From assembly GCF_002994745.2 (NCBI RefSeq), contig NC_037091.1, positions 31,932,612 to 31,996,611 on the forward strand: a DNA stretch of 64,000 nt, in the 5' to 3' direction. Below are positions 1-12,281 of the stretch, piece by piece. Position numbers and translations under genes: made by a program. How positions within the stretch are numbered: position 1 is the first letter of the stretch; every line of letters starts with the position of its first letter. The notes beneath the pieces are model-generated. The model made no database searches and was not told where the DNA came from. It saw nothing but the letters and a program-made list of their open reading frames with translations. Origin of the DNA: Rosa chinensis. Taxonomy: Eukaryota; Streptophyta; Magnoliopsida; Rosales; Rosaceae.

Positions 1-510
1 ACAAACTCTAAGGTATAGGCTTTAACACACAGGTTTTGTAGGGTAGAAAGTGAAAACTAAGAACTAGGATTCCCTCCCAGGTTTCTCACTCACACACAAG
101 GGTTCACACCAACACTCCAATCTCTGGAAAACTCAAAAACACTCTGAAATTTTTATTCATCACAACATATCTGGCCACTTGGCACTTACACTTATTTATA
201 TTTGAGCAGATAGCTCATATTAACTAGCATTAAAGACTCTTTCATAGCTAGGGCTGTTACACTTCACAAAACTGAAGCATAAAAGACCTAATAAAGGAAT
301 TTAAACTCCTATCTGAAACTGAAGTAATAAAGAAACCTTAAAAATCCCAAACTGAAACTGACCCAAACTGAAACTGAAAGACAGGTGCCTAGAGACTTCT
401 AGACTGAAAGCAATTAATCAAACCATATGGAAAGGGAATGACTAGCTGCTCTCTTTTTCCATTTCTTTCGCTCATAAACCTTAAAAGGTTTGGCTATGAT
501 GTCCTCATCA
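1..510 (-). repeat. 3' LTR of the chromovirus (partial)
   Basis: This copy matches 5123-5631 almost base for base; I count about 7 substitutions and 2 small indels, roughly 98.6% identity. Its inner edge ends ctcatca at 510, next to the purine tract. Read on the minus strand the LTR starts TGATGAGG. The last 32 or so codons of the polyprotein frame run into this LTR. Confidence 0.93.
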
Positions 511-3500
511 ATTCTCCCCGGCTGGGAAGAACTCGCCTCCGGTGAGATAAAGCTATAGTATCTTTCCAGAATATCTGGATCGATACGCTGCAGCTCCTCC
601 TTAGTTACCCAAGTGTTGTCAGAATCTGGTCTATCCTTCCATTTAATTAGGTACTTCTGGTAGCCACCTTATCTTGTCGAAACAACTTGCTCATCCACAA
701 TGTTTTCCACCACATCTCTCTTAGGAACTTTAGAACGAGGCAAAGGTGGGGTGATTGGTGAAAATTCAGAAGAAAATGGCAACAGAGGCGCCATAGGTTC
801 TCTATAGGGCAGTAAGTCTTCCACATTAAAAGTAGAACTGATTCCCATTTCTGGAGGGAGTTCTAACACATATGCATTGGTTCCAACCTTTTGCAATACT
901 TTAAAAGGTCCAATGCTGCGAGCTTGTAACTTCTTTGCCTTCCCTTTAGAGAAACGTTCAGGTCTAACTCGAACCATGACAAAGTCTCCCACTGAAAATT
1001 CCTTGAATGCTCGATGTACATCAGCAGCCTTTTTATATTGCTCATTGCTCCTGTTAATCCGACGATTAATCTCAGCATGCAGCTCATGAATATGACTTGC
1101 AAATTCATTAGCTGACTGTGATGGCCTATGTGAAACCGTCATGGGAATGAGATCTATTGGAGCTTTGGGCTTGTGACCATAAACAGCTTCGAAGGGACTC
1201 ATGCCTATAGTCCGGTTAACTGAATTATTATATGCAAACTCAGCAATAGGTAAAATTGAATCCCAAGACCTGATATGCTCACCAACCAAACTTCGCAGCA
1301 GATTTCCCAAACTTCTATTCACCACTTCAGTTTGCCCATATGTTTGCGGATGGTAAGCAAATGAAAACTTGAGTTTGGTGCCCAACATGTGCCACAAAGT
1401 CTTCCAAAAATAACTCATGAATCGAACATCACGATCAGACCTATAGTTTTAGGGAAACCATGCAACCGAACAACCTCATCCATGAAAAGCTTGGCCACTT
1501 CAGAAGCATCAAATGTCTTAGAACAAGGAAGGAAATGAGCCATTTTAGAAAAACGATCCACAACCACAAAAATGGAATCATGTCACTGTGTAGTCTTAGG
1601 CAACCCAAGCACAAAATCCATGCTAATATCTTGCCAAGGAGTATGTGGGACAGGCAGCGGGGTGTATAACCCTGTGTTTTGCCATTTGTGCTTTGCCAAC
1701 TGACAAGTACGGCATCGTTCAACAACTTTAGCAACATCACATTTGAGACTAGGCCAATAGAAGCAATCCTCCACAAGAGCAATGGTTTTGTCTCTCCCAA
1801 AATGTCCAGCGATCCCACCAGCATGTAGCTCTAAAATTAGGAAGTCTCTTACCGATGTGCAAAGAATACAAAGTTTGGTTCCTTTGAAAAGAAACCCATC
1901 TTGTAGAACAAACTCAATGCTTTTGGATTGCTTTTCCAAGAGAGCTGAATATATTCTTCCAAAGTCTGGACAACTCAAATACTCTTCTTTCAGATTATCG
2001 AATCCAGCCACTTCCACACTCATAGTGTGTAAAAGTGAGTTCCTGCGGCTAAGAGCATCTGCTACTTTATTCTCCACTCCAGATTTATGCTTCAGCACAA
2101 AAGTATACTCTTGAATAAATTCAGCCCATTTTGCATGTCGTGGGTTTAATCTCTTCTGTGAATTGAGATATCGCAAAGCCTCATGATCAGAATACAAGAC
2201 AAATTCTTGTGGCAGCAAGTAATGTCTCCAATACCGTAAGGATTGAACCACTGCATAAAATTCTTTGTCATAGGTAGAGTACTTCTGCTTGGCTTCATTC
2301 AACTTCTCGCTGAAATATGCAATAGGATGCCCCTCTTGACTTAGAACTCCACCAATTCCAACACCTGAAGCATCACATGTAACCTCAAAAGGCTTTGTAA
2401 AATCAGGAAGGCGCATAACAAGAGCATTAATCATTCTGGTTTTGATCTCCTGAAATGCCTTTGCAGCTGCAGTTGTCTACCGAAACTCCCCTTTCTTTAT
2501 GCAATTAGTAATGGGAGCCATGATAGAACTGAATCCAGCAATGAATCGACGATAAAAGGTAGCCAATCCATGAAAACTACGCACCTCATGTATGTTTTTT
2601 GGTTCTGCCCAATCAGCAAGCCTTGACTTTCTCTGGATCTGCTTGCATTCCCTTTGACGACACAACAAATCCCAAAAAGATAACTTCATTGGACATGAAT
2701 GAGCACTTTTTAAGGTTTGCAAACAACTTCTCTCTTCTAAGAGCCATGAACGGCCTCAAAACTTGTGTCATAACTCTCATGAAAGTGCTAGGTGCGTTCG
2801 TTAGTCCAAATGGCATGACTAACAATTCATACAAACCATCCTTTGTCTTGAAGGCTGTTTTCCATTCATCTCCAGGTCTGATGTGGATCTGGTGATAGCC
2901 ACTCTTCAAATCAATCTTGGAAAAGATAGTAGCTCCTGCCATCATGTCCAGCATGTCATCAAGTCTCGGTATTGGAAACCGATATTTGACTGTGATTTTG
3001 TTGATGGTTCTGCTATCCACACACATTCTCCAAGAGCCATCCTTTTTTGATGTGAGAAGGGCAGGAACAGTACATGGGCTAAGGCTCTCCCGAATGAACC
3101 CTTTTGCAAGAAGCTCATCAACCTGCCTTTTCAATTCTACATGCTCGGTTGGATTCATCCGATAATGTGGTAAATTCGGTAATGTTGCTCTAGGGACCAA
3201 ATCAATCGCATGTTGAATATCCCGGAGAGGAGGAAGTTCATTTGGAAGGTCCTCGGCAAATACATCCGTAAACTGTTCAAGGATTGATTTCACATCCGAG
3301 GGCAACTCCAAACTAGTCAAAGGGTGAGATTCCTTTGCAATCAATATAAAAATAACAGAATCACCTGTTGTCTCCCTTGCAAAGTGTCTTGGAATGATGA
3401 TATTAAGGGATTTTGGTTGTTGTCCTCCCTTGCTATGTGTTGGTTGAGGTACTGGTCTGGGCTAGATTGGGTTCAACTTGATGTGCTTTCCTTCATGAAT

Positions 3501-5018
3501 AAAGGAGCATGAGTTGGCACGGCCCGAAATGGTTACATCCAGATCATACAACCATGGTCTGCCCAAAAGAATGTGTCCCACGTCCATCGGCACCACATCA
3601 CACCAAACAGTATCCTTGTAAGATGAAAACTGAATAGGAACTTGACATCGCTGTGTCACGGGAATGGAAGACTTGTCAATCCATGCCACACGATAAGGTT
3701 GAGGATGATCAGCAGCGGTTAAACCCAGTTTAGAGATGGTTTGAGGGGAGACAACATTGATGCAGCTTCCGTTGTCAATGATGACCTTATAACTTTTGTC
3801 TCCACACTTGACATAAGTGTGAAAAATGTTTGTTCTTCGCCAATCTTCAATACTCTTAGGTTGAGTCAAAGTGCATCTAACCACAGTCATTCTTGGTTGA
3901 ACAATGTCTATAGGTTCACCCTCCAAATCATCATCAGTAGCTGGAATTTCAGGCTCATAAACTTCTTCCTCCAATTCTCCTTGAGCATCAGCCTCTTCTT
4001 CTGTGCTTGCTGCAAACAAACTTCAAGTTTGCTCTTTAGTTGGGCATTGACCAGCATAGTGACCATAACCTTGACATCTATAGCACCTTATAGATCCCCC
4101 TCCTCGCATACCAGATTGTAATCCCTTTTCTTTTTCAGCTTTCACCAGCGAATTGGAAGTATTGGAGCCCTTAGAGAATGGAGACGGTTTTGTTCCAGAG
4201 ATGCTAGGACGAAACTCAGAGTTCCGTTGATCAACCCGCTTGTACACAGGGGTTGTAGGGGTCTTCAAGTAGCGCTTCAATTCCAGCACTAATTGATAAG
4301 CTCGCTCTAATGAATGTACATCATGAGGAATCAGCTCTCTTTGAAGTTCTGGACGAAGACCTGTTCTGAAACGAGCAAGAGTTACTGATGGGTCTTCGGT
4401 GATGTTACATCTCACCATAAATTCTTCAAACTTATCAATATAATCAGCAGCTGTCATGCTTCCTTGACGAAGAGATTGCCACTGGTCAAGCAAGCGTTCC
4501 TTGTAAGACAAAGGAACATACTTCTCCTTCAGCCTTTCTTTCATCTCATCCCAATGAGCAATAGGATCTTCACCATCTCTCGCAATTCGTCTTTCCACAT
4601 TAGACCACCAATCTCGAGCCTTGCCCACCAATTTCATCTTTGCAAACCTTATCCTACGATCTTCAGGCAACTCATACCATTCAAAATAATTATCCATGTC
4701 TGATAACCAATCCAAGAAAACCTTTGCATTCAGCTGGCCATAAAAACTAGGAGCTTCAATCCTCATAGACTTCATTGCCTTTTCTTCAGGATCATGTCCA
4801 TTTTGCCCATTGTTATGTGGAACATTTTGTCTGCGAACATTCCTTCTAGGTTGCATCCTTGGTCCCCCACGTACACTCTCTTCTTCATTGTAGATGGAAG
4901 CTTCAATCTCTGCCAAACGACGGTCAGAAGCAACGGCTTGATCTTGTATTCTGGTCTCAAGATGACCAATTTGGGCGGCTAAACCTTCTATTGCTTTAGC
5001 CAAAGTTTCAAGGTCCAT
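414..5018 (-). pseudogene. Broken gag-pol polyprotein of a chromovirus
   Basis: Reading leftwards, the frame starts at ATG 5018 (the open frame extends upstream only without an ATG). Gag runs to about 4026 and ends in a CCHC knuckle (CYRCQGYGHYAGQC). Protease follows with a DNGSC active-site variant (about 3770), then reverse transcriptase (about 3340-2620), RNase H with its four acidic positions (about 2430-2050), integrase with HHCC and D,D,E positions (about 1870-1200) and a chromodomain (about 660-545). The frame ends at 414 inside the LTR. Lesions are stops at 4023, 3462, 2477, 1583 and 669, frameshifts near 2622 and 1440, and an in-frame deletion near 2745 that removes the reverse-transcriptase YxDD box. 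No active enzyme can be made from this copy. Confidence 0.93.
511..520 (-). other. Polypurine tract of the chromovirus
   Basis: On the minus strand the bases just before the 3' LTR read CGGGGAGAAT, a short purine run where plus-strand priming would occur. It also lies inside the open frame that continues into the LTR. Confidence 0.7.
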
Positions 5019-5070
5019 GGCTAAATGAAGTTTCTTTTGGCTGGAGCTAGGAGACACCAGAGCTTGTCCA

Positions 5071-5082
5071 GCTCTGATACCA
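5071..5082 (-). other. Primer-binding site (initiator-Met tRNA)
   Basis: The plus strand reads gctctgatacca, the reverse complement of TGGTATCAGAGC. That is the usual plant primer-binding site for initiator-Met tRNA. It is separated from the 5' LTR by aaac. Confidence 0.9.
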
Positions 5083-5086
5083 AAAC

Positions 5087-5631
5087 TGATGCAGTATAAT
5101 CACTGCCTAGACACCAGGATCAACAAACTCTTAAGGTATAGGCTTTAACACACAGGTTTTGTAGGGTAGAAAGTGAAAACTAAGAACTAGGATTCCCGCC
5201 CAGGTTTCTCACTCACACACAAGGCTTCACACCAACACTCCAATCTCTGGAAAACTCAGAAACACTGAAATTTTTATTCATCACAACATATCTGGCCACT
5301 TGGCACTTACACTTATTTATATTTGAGCAGATCGCTCATATTAACTAGCATTAAAGACTCTTTCATAGCTAGGGCTGTTACACTTCACAAAACTGAAGCA
5401 TAAAAGACCTAATAAAGGAATTTAAACTCCTATCTGAAACTGAAGTAATAAAGAAACCTTAAAAATCCCAAACTGAAACTGACCCAAACTAAAACTGAAA
5501 GACACCTGCCTAGAGACTTCTAGACTGAAAGCAATTAATCAAACCATATGGAAAGGGAATGACTAGCTGCTCTCTTTTTCCATTTCTTTCGCTCATAAAC
5601 CTTAAAAGGTTTGGCTATGATGTCCTCATCA
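5087..5631 (-). repeat. 5' LTR of the chromovirus (complete, 545 bp)
   Basis: The boundaries are TG at 5087 and CA at 5631 on the plus strand, giving a TG...CA LTR in either orientation. It lies four bases beyond the primer-binding site, as expected for a 5' LTR of a minus-strand element. Confidence 0.93.
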
Positions 5632-5671
5632 GTTTGTCTCCTTGGACCTTAGAAACGTGCGCGTGGCCACA

Positions 5672-5703
5672 CACACACACACTCTCTCTCTCTCTCTCTC
5701 TCT
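5672..5703. repeat. Compound (AC)n(TC)n microsatellite
   Basis: A run of cacacaca passes directly into tctctctc just outside the chromovirus. Confidence 0.9.
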
Positions 5704-5884
5704 GTCCCTCCCTACCTCATAAATTATTCACAGTTTTTTTTTTTTTTGAGATTCATTTTGGAGCTTTAAGGGGCTCTAGGATAATCATCTATGATCTATG
5801 TTTGTGGCCCTTCTGGGTTACTGGATTAATTCGAATGAAGTTATAGTAGACTTATCTTTGGGTTAGGAGATAAAAGTTTCAAAA

Positions 5885-6860
5885 ATGAGAAAGTTTTCCC
5901 TTCGAATGGTGATTTCAGATCATTGTGCAGTATTATTGTATAGAAATACTGTTACGAGGGGCCAGAATCTTATAGATCTGAAACATGTGGATGGAGCATC
6001 CTTCCCTTTAGAAGAAAATAAAGGAGTGTTGGGATTAGGGGTGTTTCTAAGGACAGATTTAATTTATGCAGAAGCTTGAAGCTTTTTTAAAAAAAAGATC
6101 AAAGTAGTGGCGTAAGGGCTTGGGACTTGAGTTAGAAAAAATATAGGTTAGAGCAAAACTAAAAGATCTGCTTTAAAAGAGCGCTGAAAGATTACTAGAG
6201 AGAAGTCTTTTGGGTGGATTAGTCAGTAGAGAGGAGATCCCCTAGAGGCAACGATCAAAAGTGGTATGGTGACTGGTTATAGAAAGGGACTACCATATTC
6301 TGTCAGAGTTCCAAATGGGAGTAGGAAGAAGAATATTGTTGAAACACTGGAGGAGAGGGCGTGGTAGTTGACATTGTGGGATTCTATGCATATCTGAATT
6401 CAAGCTCAGGATGGGGATTTTGATGTGCTGAATTACTCAATATATCTGAAAATCAAGTGAAGTGTCTGGAAAGGCGTTTTGAGGAGGGGGATGCCAATAG
6501 GGCAATATCAGCTTGCTTTTTCGAGGATATATTGCCAGGACATGATGTATTTACCATGTTATATTATCAAGGGGATGGGAGTTTTAAAGGTGAATTTGAT
6601 CCAGGTGTTTGGGGGATTTTCCTTTTTACAGCAATGGCTTACTCAAAGCTGTCAGTGTCACAAATGACACTTACATTTGTATCATTCCAATGAAAGTTAA
6701 GTCTTTGAATATTGAGGACTATAGGATTAGCTCAGTTTCCTGTCTTTTCAAGTTAATTGCTAAAGTGCTAGCTGCTAGGCTCCAAGAGTTTCTAAGTGTT
6801 ACTATTTCTTGTGCTGAGGGCGCCTTTGTGAAAAATATACAAATCACAGTGAGCTAGTTG
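5885..6860 (+). pseudogene. Decayed LINE (non-LTR retrotransposon) ORF2 fragment
   Basis: Short open stretches keep recognisable LINE motifs. ISDHCAVLL at about 5912-5940 resembles the SDH motif at the end of the AP-type endonuclease. A stretch at 6670-6840 containing TYICIIPMK, LNIEDYR and FKLIAKVLAARLQ is the N-terminal part of a plant L1-type reverse transcriptase. Many stops and frameshifts separate them. A possible zinc-knuckle end of the same element (IPCVHCKDL) appears near 7650, but this is weak. Confidence 0.65.
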
Positions 6861-9606
6861 AGTAAATAAGAAGAAGTCTAAAGGCTTGGTGCTCAAAATA
6901 GGTTTTGAGAAAGCCTAATGATCATGTGAAATGGGATTTGTTGAATATTTGCTGGGAAAGATGGGTAAGATCTGCCAACTTTTTGGTTCTGGAGGGTTGG
7001 ACTGATAATTTTCCGGACTTCTCCAGCACCCATCTTCCTGTAGCCTCTTTATTGGTGTATAAACTAAACCCATCTCAGACCTGTGACAATCTAGCTGACT
7101 AACCCAACTTCCTCGTCCCTTAGATTCCTTCTGAAACCAAAATCCTAGCTCACCTTGCAATTGTGACCCATCCGTCCAATAATAAGTTGTGCGAGTTTTT
7201 ATATTATGGCCTATAGTTAAGTTGTATGAGTTTACTAGTTTCAAGAAAGAAATTCAAGTATTCATATTTGAGTTTACTGCATCCCCTTATTTATAAAGGT
7301 GTATTGATTCCTTTTCTTTTCTTTTGCTCTTGTAGTGGTTTTTGGCCAACTATAAAGGTGTTCCTCTGTGAAGTTCCATTTTTGGGATGGGTTATACGAT
7401 ATATGTTCTGGTGAGTAGAACTTTATGTTGTTTTATTGTTATGGTCTATGCTTCAGAGCCTTCTTATGTTTACTGGATGTTCAAATTGAATAGACCTCAT
7501 AATTTAATTGTTTCCATGGAAGGAATCAAGCTTTACTTGGTGACAGCTTTCATGTTTACTCATAATTATATTCTTTTCTTTTCCTTGTTTTTATGCAGAG
7601 GAATATCACTGTAGAGGTCAAGTCTACCGCATTTATTCGTTATAAAAATTCCATGTGTGCACTGCAAAGACCTTTGCTGTAGAAAGAATGTCACTTTTTT
7701 TTGGATGTGCATGGTCGGGTATAGGTTATTGTGGAAAATGCTGTGGCAAAAGATGTATTATCAGAATTGGCATGGAAGAAGGTACGGTAGGGTTTTAATA
7801 TCACATGCTTTGCTTCTGAGGAGAATAGGTTGGGAGTTAACTTAAAGATGAATTGTTAGGCAACTGGATTGTGAAAGTGAAAAGGTTTAGTTATTAGAAA
7901 GCTATGTTATCTGTTCATAAGGAAAATATAAGCTCATATGATTTTTTAATGGTTGAGCACTTGAGCATGTAGAAGAAATCCTTGCATCAGCTTTAATTGT
8001 AGTTGTTTCACTTACTTGAATCCACGCGTTGCCCTCAATTTTTTTATTATTAGTATTATAACTACTATTATTTTATTTTTTTTGTTTAAAGGTTGCTCTC
8101 AGAGTCTCTGTTCTTTGAACTTGAATTACCTGTAGTTGTAGTTTCAATTTTAGCAATAATGTTCTTATAGTTACTAGGCCGGGCTGTTCCCTGGGGCATA
8201 TACAGTACCTTTGATGCGTCTATGCCTGCGTCACCTTGCGCTTTGCGTGTTTGTGTGCCATGCATGGGGTGAAGCTCAGATTCCTCCAAGGGATGTGTCT
8301 GGACCCCGTTCTCGTTAATATGACCCTGCATATTTGTTGGTAAACATTAGATGCAAAGTTGCAAACTTTGGTGCTTTTATTACACCTGGTTTTGGTGGAT
8401 CCAACCTGAAACTCTTCTCAGGTGCTTTCTTAATGTGGTGCTAGCTGCTTCAGCAATCTTGGGCTGCTTCTTCTCAGAACAGTAATATGGACTAGTTTAT
8501 GCCATTTTAGAGGAGAGGAATGCCCAAAAATATGGGAATAAAGTTGAAATCCTTGTTCTTTTCAGGATCATTATGGCTAGAATTCTTTGTCTGTGTCCTT
8601 TAAAAATTGGTCGCTGCCCAGCAAGCATGGAAACGACGTCACACTATTGATGGAGTTTATGTTGGTAAACCCAGTTGACTACTCCAATGATCTTCCTCGC
8701 GTATTCAAGACAGGCTTTTTTACTTTAAATGTTGGGTTTCATTGGCTGGCATGTTTTTCGTTTGGTCATGGTTTTCGGTTGTCTATTGTTCTTTGGTAAC
8801 ACAACCTTCTGATGGTGCCCATCTCAGCAGATATAGAATCCTGGTGGGTTTGGGATTTGAGTATGGGAACCAGGTTGTATCCGGATTTCAGGCTCTAATT
8901 GAATTTGGTGCGTGTTTTGGGTGCTTTACAAGTCTGGATCTGGAGTCAATCTAGATCAAATTTTCATGCACTCTTCGGTTTTGGGATTTGAGTTTTCTGT
9001 CACCCCACTTCTAGTATAAGAACATGGATTTCTAGTACATATAAATCCAAAATTGTAAAGGAAATCCTTTGTAGGTGGGAGGTATTACTTATTTCTTAGT
9101 TGGGCCCATTTGTATGGTTTCTCTAGGATTGTATATTTGTCTCTATCATCGGAGATGCTAGTTTTGAATTTATATGCAACTAACCGTACTTACACACTAG
9201 TAACTATTTGTTAGTCAAAATTAAAGTAAAAGAAAAAAATTGTCATCTTTTTGTCAAAAAAATAAAATGATTTAGTAATGCATCTGGAACAACATCACAC
9301 ACTCTAAGCTACTCAGGCTTACTCACATAAGGGATAATTTTAAAGGACTGTGAGAGACAAATGTATCTCAACTACATGTATTAAATTAAAAGGCTGAAAT
9401 TATAAAAACTTAAAAATATGCATTTGTTTTTGGTTGTCAGATTCACTTGTTCCTCACAGTCCATTAAAAACTGTTTCTCAGGTGAACAGGCCTCAAAAGT
9501 TACCAACAATAGAATGCAGAGAATTTGAGGGTAAAGAAAATTCATAGAATACGTCCATGAGACAATATATCTGACCCATAGTCTAAAAATAAAAACTTGG
9601 CTCAAA
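6861..9606. other. Intergenic DNA, mostly unassigned
   Basis: No convincing gene. A faint LINE C-terminal trace is possible at 7640-7760. The block 6990-7200 is more GC-balanced and has an open minus-strand frame, but I recognise no domain in it. The remainder (7960-9600) is AT-rich with short unconvincing frames. Confidence 0.5.
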
Positions 9607-9621
9607 AACAATAATCTTTTT

Positions 9622-9885
9622 AAAATAAAAAATAAATGGATGGTGCCCTCAAACCTTGATTAATGAAACTACTAAATACAAAAGGGGAGAAAAGGGAGGG
9701 GGGGGAGGGATATTGAGCCTAAACCTCTGATTATAATAAGTATCTAGAGAACATTCTAAAATTATATCAGCAGTCTCTACCAAAAAAAAAAAAAATTCAA
9801 CCAGGCACCAACTAGCTAAGAGTGTTGTACTGACTACTCTATATGCTTTGACATAGAAGTTACATAATGGAAAAATAACTCGATT
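9622..9885 (-). mobile_element. 5'-truncated copy of a non-LTR retroposon (copy A)
   Basis: This 264-bp stretch is a close repeat of the first part of the neighbouring element at 9900-11096. Both contain a shared segment (cctcaaaccttgattaatga) and then diverge abruptly at the left copy's right edge. It is flanked by acaataatcttttt at 9608-9621 and 9886-9899, as expected for a TSD made by target-primed reverse transcription. The T-rich left edge marks the poly(A) end of a minus-strand insert. Confidence 0.7.
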
Positions 9886-9899
9886 ACAATAATCTTTTT

Positions 9900-11096
9900 C
9901 TTTTTCTTTTAACAAATGGCTGGTGCGGTTTCCCTCAAACCTTGATTAATGAAACTACCGAATACAAAAAAGGGGGAGAGGGGCAGGTATTGAGCCTAAA
10001 CCTCTTATTATAATAAGCATCTAAAGAACGTTATAAAATTATATCAGCAGTCTCTACCAAAAAAAAATATTCAACCAGGCACCAATTAGCAAAGAGTGCT
10101 CTACTAGCTACACTATATGCTTTGACATAGCGGTTACATAACGGAAAGATATCTTGATAAGTGACTCGATTATGATATAGCATGATTACCAAAAGCACCA
10201 TTTTCCTACTATGTTGTCGCTGGAGAATAAATCTGATGGCACTTGGTCTTATCATGCCACTAGAAGGCTGCGATCATTTGATGAAGTAAGGAACTCACCG
10301 CCTACCTAGAGCAGATAAAGCACTTTGAGTGCACACACAAGAAAACAGTCTGACTAGCCTTACACATTACATATAGAGACTTATTGCTTGCAAAATGCGC
10401 AAAACAACTAAACAACGTAAAACATTAAAAGCATTTAAGGAAAAAAAAATTAGCCTAGGCAAGACCGACAAAGTGAGCCCAAACCTCATCTCCAGCCCAT
10501 ATCGAGCCCACATGTAGCATCCAAGCGCAAAAGACCAAACTAGCAAGGTATCCAGCCCTCTCGACCCAAATCAGCAGCTGCATCGTCCAGCCACCAAAAC
10601 TGCCTTCCCACCACTAGTGTCGGGCCACCATCATCGTCCAACCATCGGCGAACTACTTCAAGCATCTCACTCCACCCAACACCAACTGGAACATGGAAAC
10701 TCTACAGCAGGATCCAAATCAAACCTCACCCAATAAGTCATCGATCCCACCGACCTTCGATACCGGGCATTGAATCTAGCCCACCAACCTCTAACCACCA
10801 CCAGACGCCACTCCAAGCCAACAAAAGCCCATTTCTTCTCTGATCCCAGCTCCCATCCACGACTCAGCCACTCCCTTTGACCGAGGGAGACGAACCAAAA
10901 CACCTTTTGATCCAATCTCTGAGCACACATCCCTGAAACAAACCATCAGTCTAGCCTCACCCATCATGTACTGGCTAGGCCAGAGGTAATTGGTGGCGCC
11001 GAGGCGCAGTCGGACATGCACTAGCATAGACAAAGGCATGCTCTAGGGTTTTCCTCTAGAGAGAGAGTTTTTTTTTTTAAGAGAGATAGGCTCACG
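9900..11096 (-). mobile_element. Non-LTR retroposon (copy B, about 1.2 kb)
   Basis: The left end is T-rich (poly(A) on the minus strand), and the right part is GC-rich (10450-11050) before a CT/GA-rich 5' end. The sequence acaataatct flanks the pair at 9608-9617 and 11098-11107, with a third copy between them at 9886-9895. No complete protein is present. The layout (GC-rich head, 3' tail, no reverse transcriptase) fits a non-autonomous or internally deleted LINE. Confidence 0.65.
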
Positions 11097-11741
11097 AACA
11101 ATAATCTAGCAATACGATATGCTTTATTATTATTGATATATACTTGATGATGTAGAACAGCATCACATGCAAAGAAGCATTAAGTTGTCTTAGTCACTGT
11201 CCCTGGAATTTCTTCCACTAATCTATTTAGTTGCGTAAGAGGCTCGTCATTGTTAGTGACATTTCTTTTCTCCAAGTAATCAATTAGTTTCCAAATAGAG
11301 TAAAGTAACCATAAAAATAAGGGAAAATAATAATAATAATAAATAAATAAATAAAGATTCCTTTCAAAAAAAAAAATTATCCCCGTTTTTAGAGAAAGAA
11401 GTTTAGTAGCTAAAACTACCCTCATCTATCAGCAACTGTTCGCTAGCTTTTCATGATTACTTTAGCAAAAGGGATTGAACTTCACACTCTTTATTTTACA
11501 ATCTACAGTCCATGTTTCATTTTTTAGTGACTTAAATTTTTGTCTTTCATAACTTAGTTTTGTCTTTATATATGAATTTTAATGAAAAAGGGAAAAGAGT
11601 GTGGATTGTAAAATTGGGAGTGTGGATTTCACCCCCTTAAAAAATAGATGTTAGACCTTGATGAAGATTAGGTTTGCCCCAAACTTTCATGATTAGCATT
11701 TCACTGTCTACAAAACATTTCCTTTTAGATCATATTACATT

Positions 11742-12273
11742 TAGGGCTGTCAATTCCGACACGACTCGAAACCCGCACGAAATAAAGCGGGTTGAACCCG
11801 CACGATTAAAAAGCGGGTTGGCGATGGATCAACCCGTCATGACCCATTTAATAAATAAATGGGTCGGCCATGGGTCAACCCGCCAACACGAAGTGAACCC
11901 GTATAACCCAATTGTGCTATGTTTCTTCTTGAAATTTTGGACGTTCAGAGTATTTTATCATAGGATTGGACAATTTGAAATATTTCACTTTTTAATTATT
12001 GGATTTAATTATTTATGAATTATATATAATTATTTATATTCTTCGTCTTGTGGAGTTTTTAGTGAATTTAATCAATTAATGCAATTTTTTAGTTAAATGG
12101 GTCTCATTGTTAACGCTTAAATGAGTAATTTTGTCTAACAAGACACGACTTATTTATTAAATGGATTAAGCGAGTTGGAAATGGATAATCAGTTTAATAA
12201 ATGGGTTGGGTTTGAGTTTATATTTTGCGACACGACAAATACCTTAACTCGATACGACCCATTGATAGCCCTA
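11742..12273. mobile_element. hAT-type MITE with 8-bp TSD
   Basis: The ends are inverted: TAGGGCTGTCAA at the left and TAGGGCTATCAA read from the right. A perfect 8-bp duplication, attacatt, lies at 11734-11741 and 12274-12281. The TAGGGCTG terminus and the 8-bp TSD are hAT hallmarks. The 532-bp interior has no coding frame and is rich in short GGGTTGACCCG-like palindromic blocks. Confidence 0.9.
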
Positions 12274-12281
12274 ATTACATT

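Larger units (their letters stand above)
1..5631 (-). mobile_element. Ty3/gypsy chromovirus LTR retrotransposon (broken, left end cut by window)
   Basis: Two direct LTRs flank an internal region that reads, on the minus strand, gag with a CCHC knuckle, protease, reverse transcriptase, RNase H, integrase and a chromodomain. This order and the chromodomain define a plant chromovirus. The primer-binding site matches initiator-Met tRNA, and a purine tract lies next to the other LTR. The left LTR lacks about 36 bases because the window starts inside it. The bases just outside the right LTR (gtttg, 5632-5636) would be the TSD, but its partner is out of view. The coding part carries at least eight lesions, so this copy is not autonomous. 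Confidence 0.95.
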
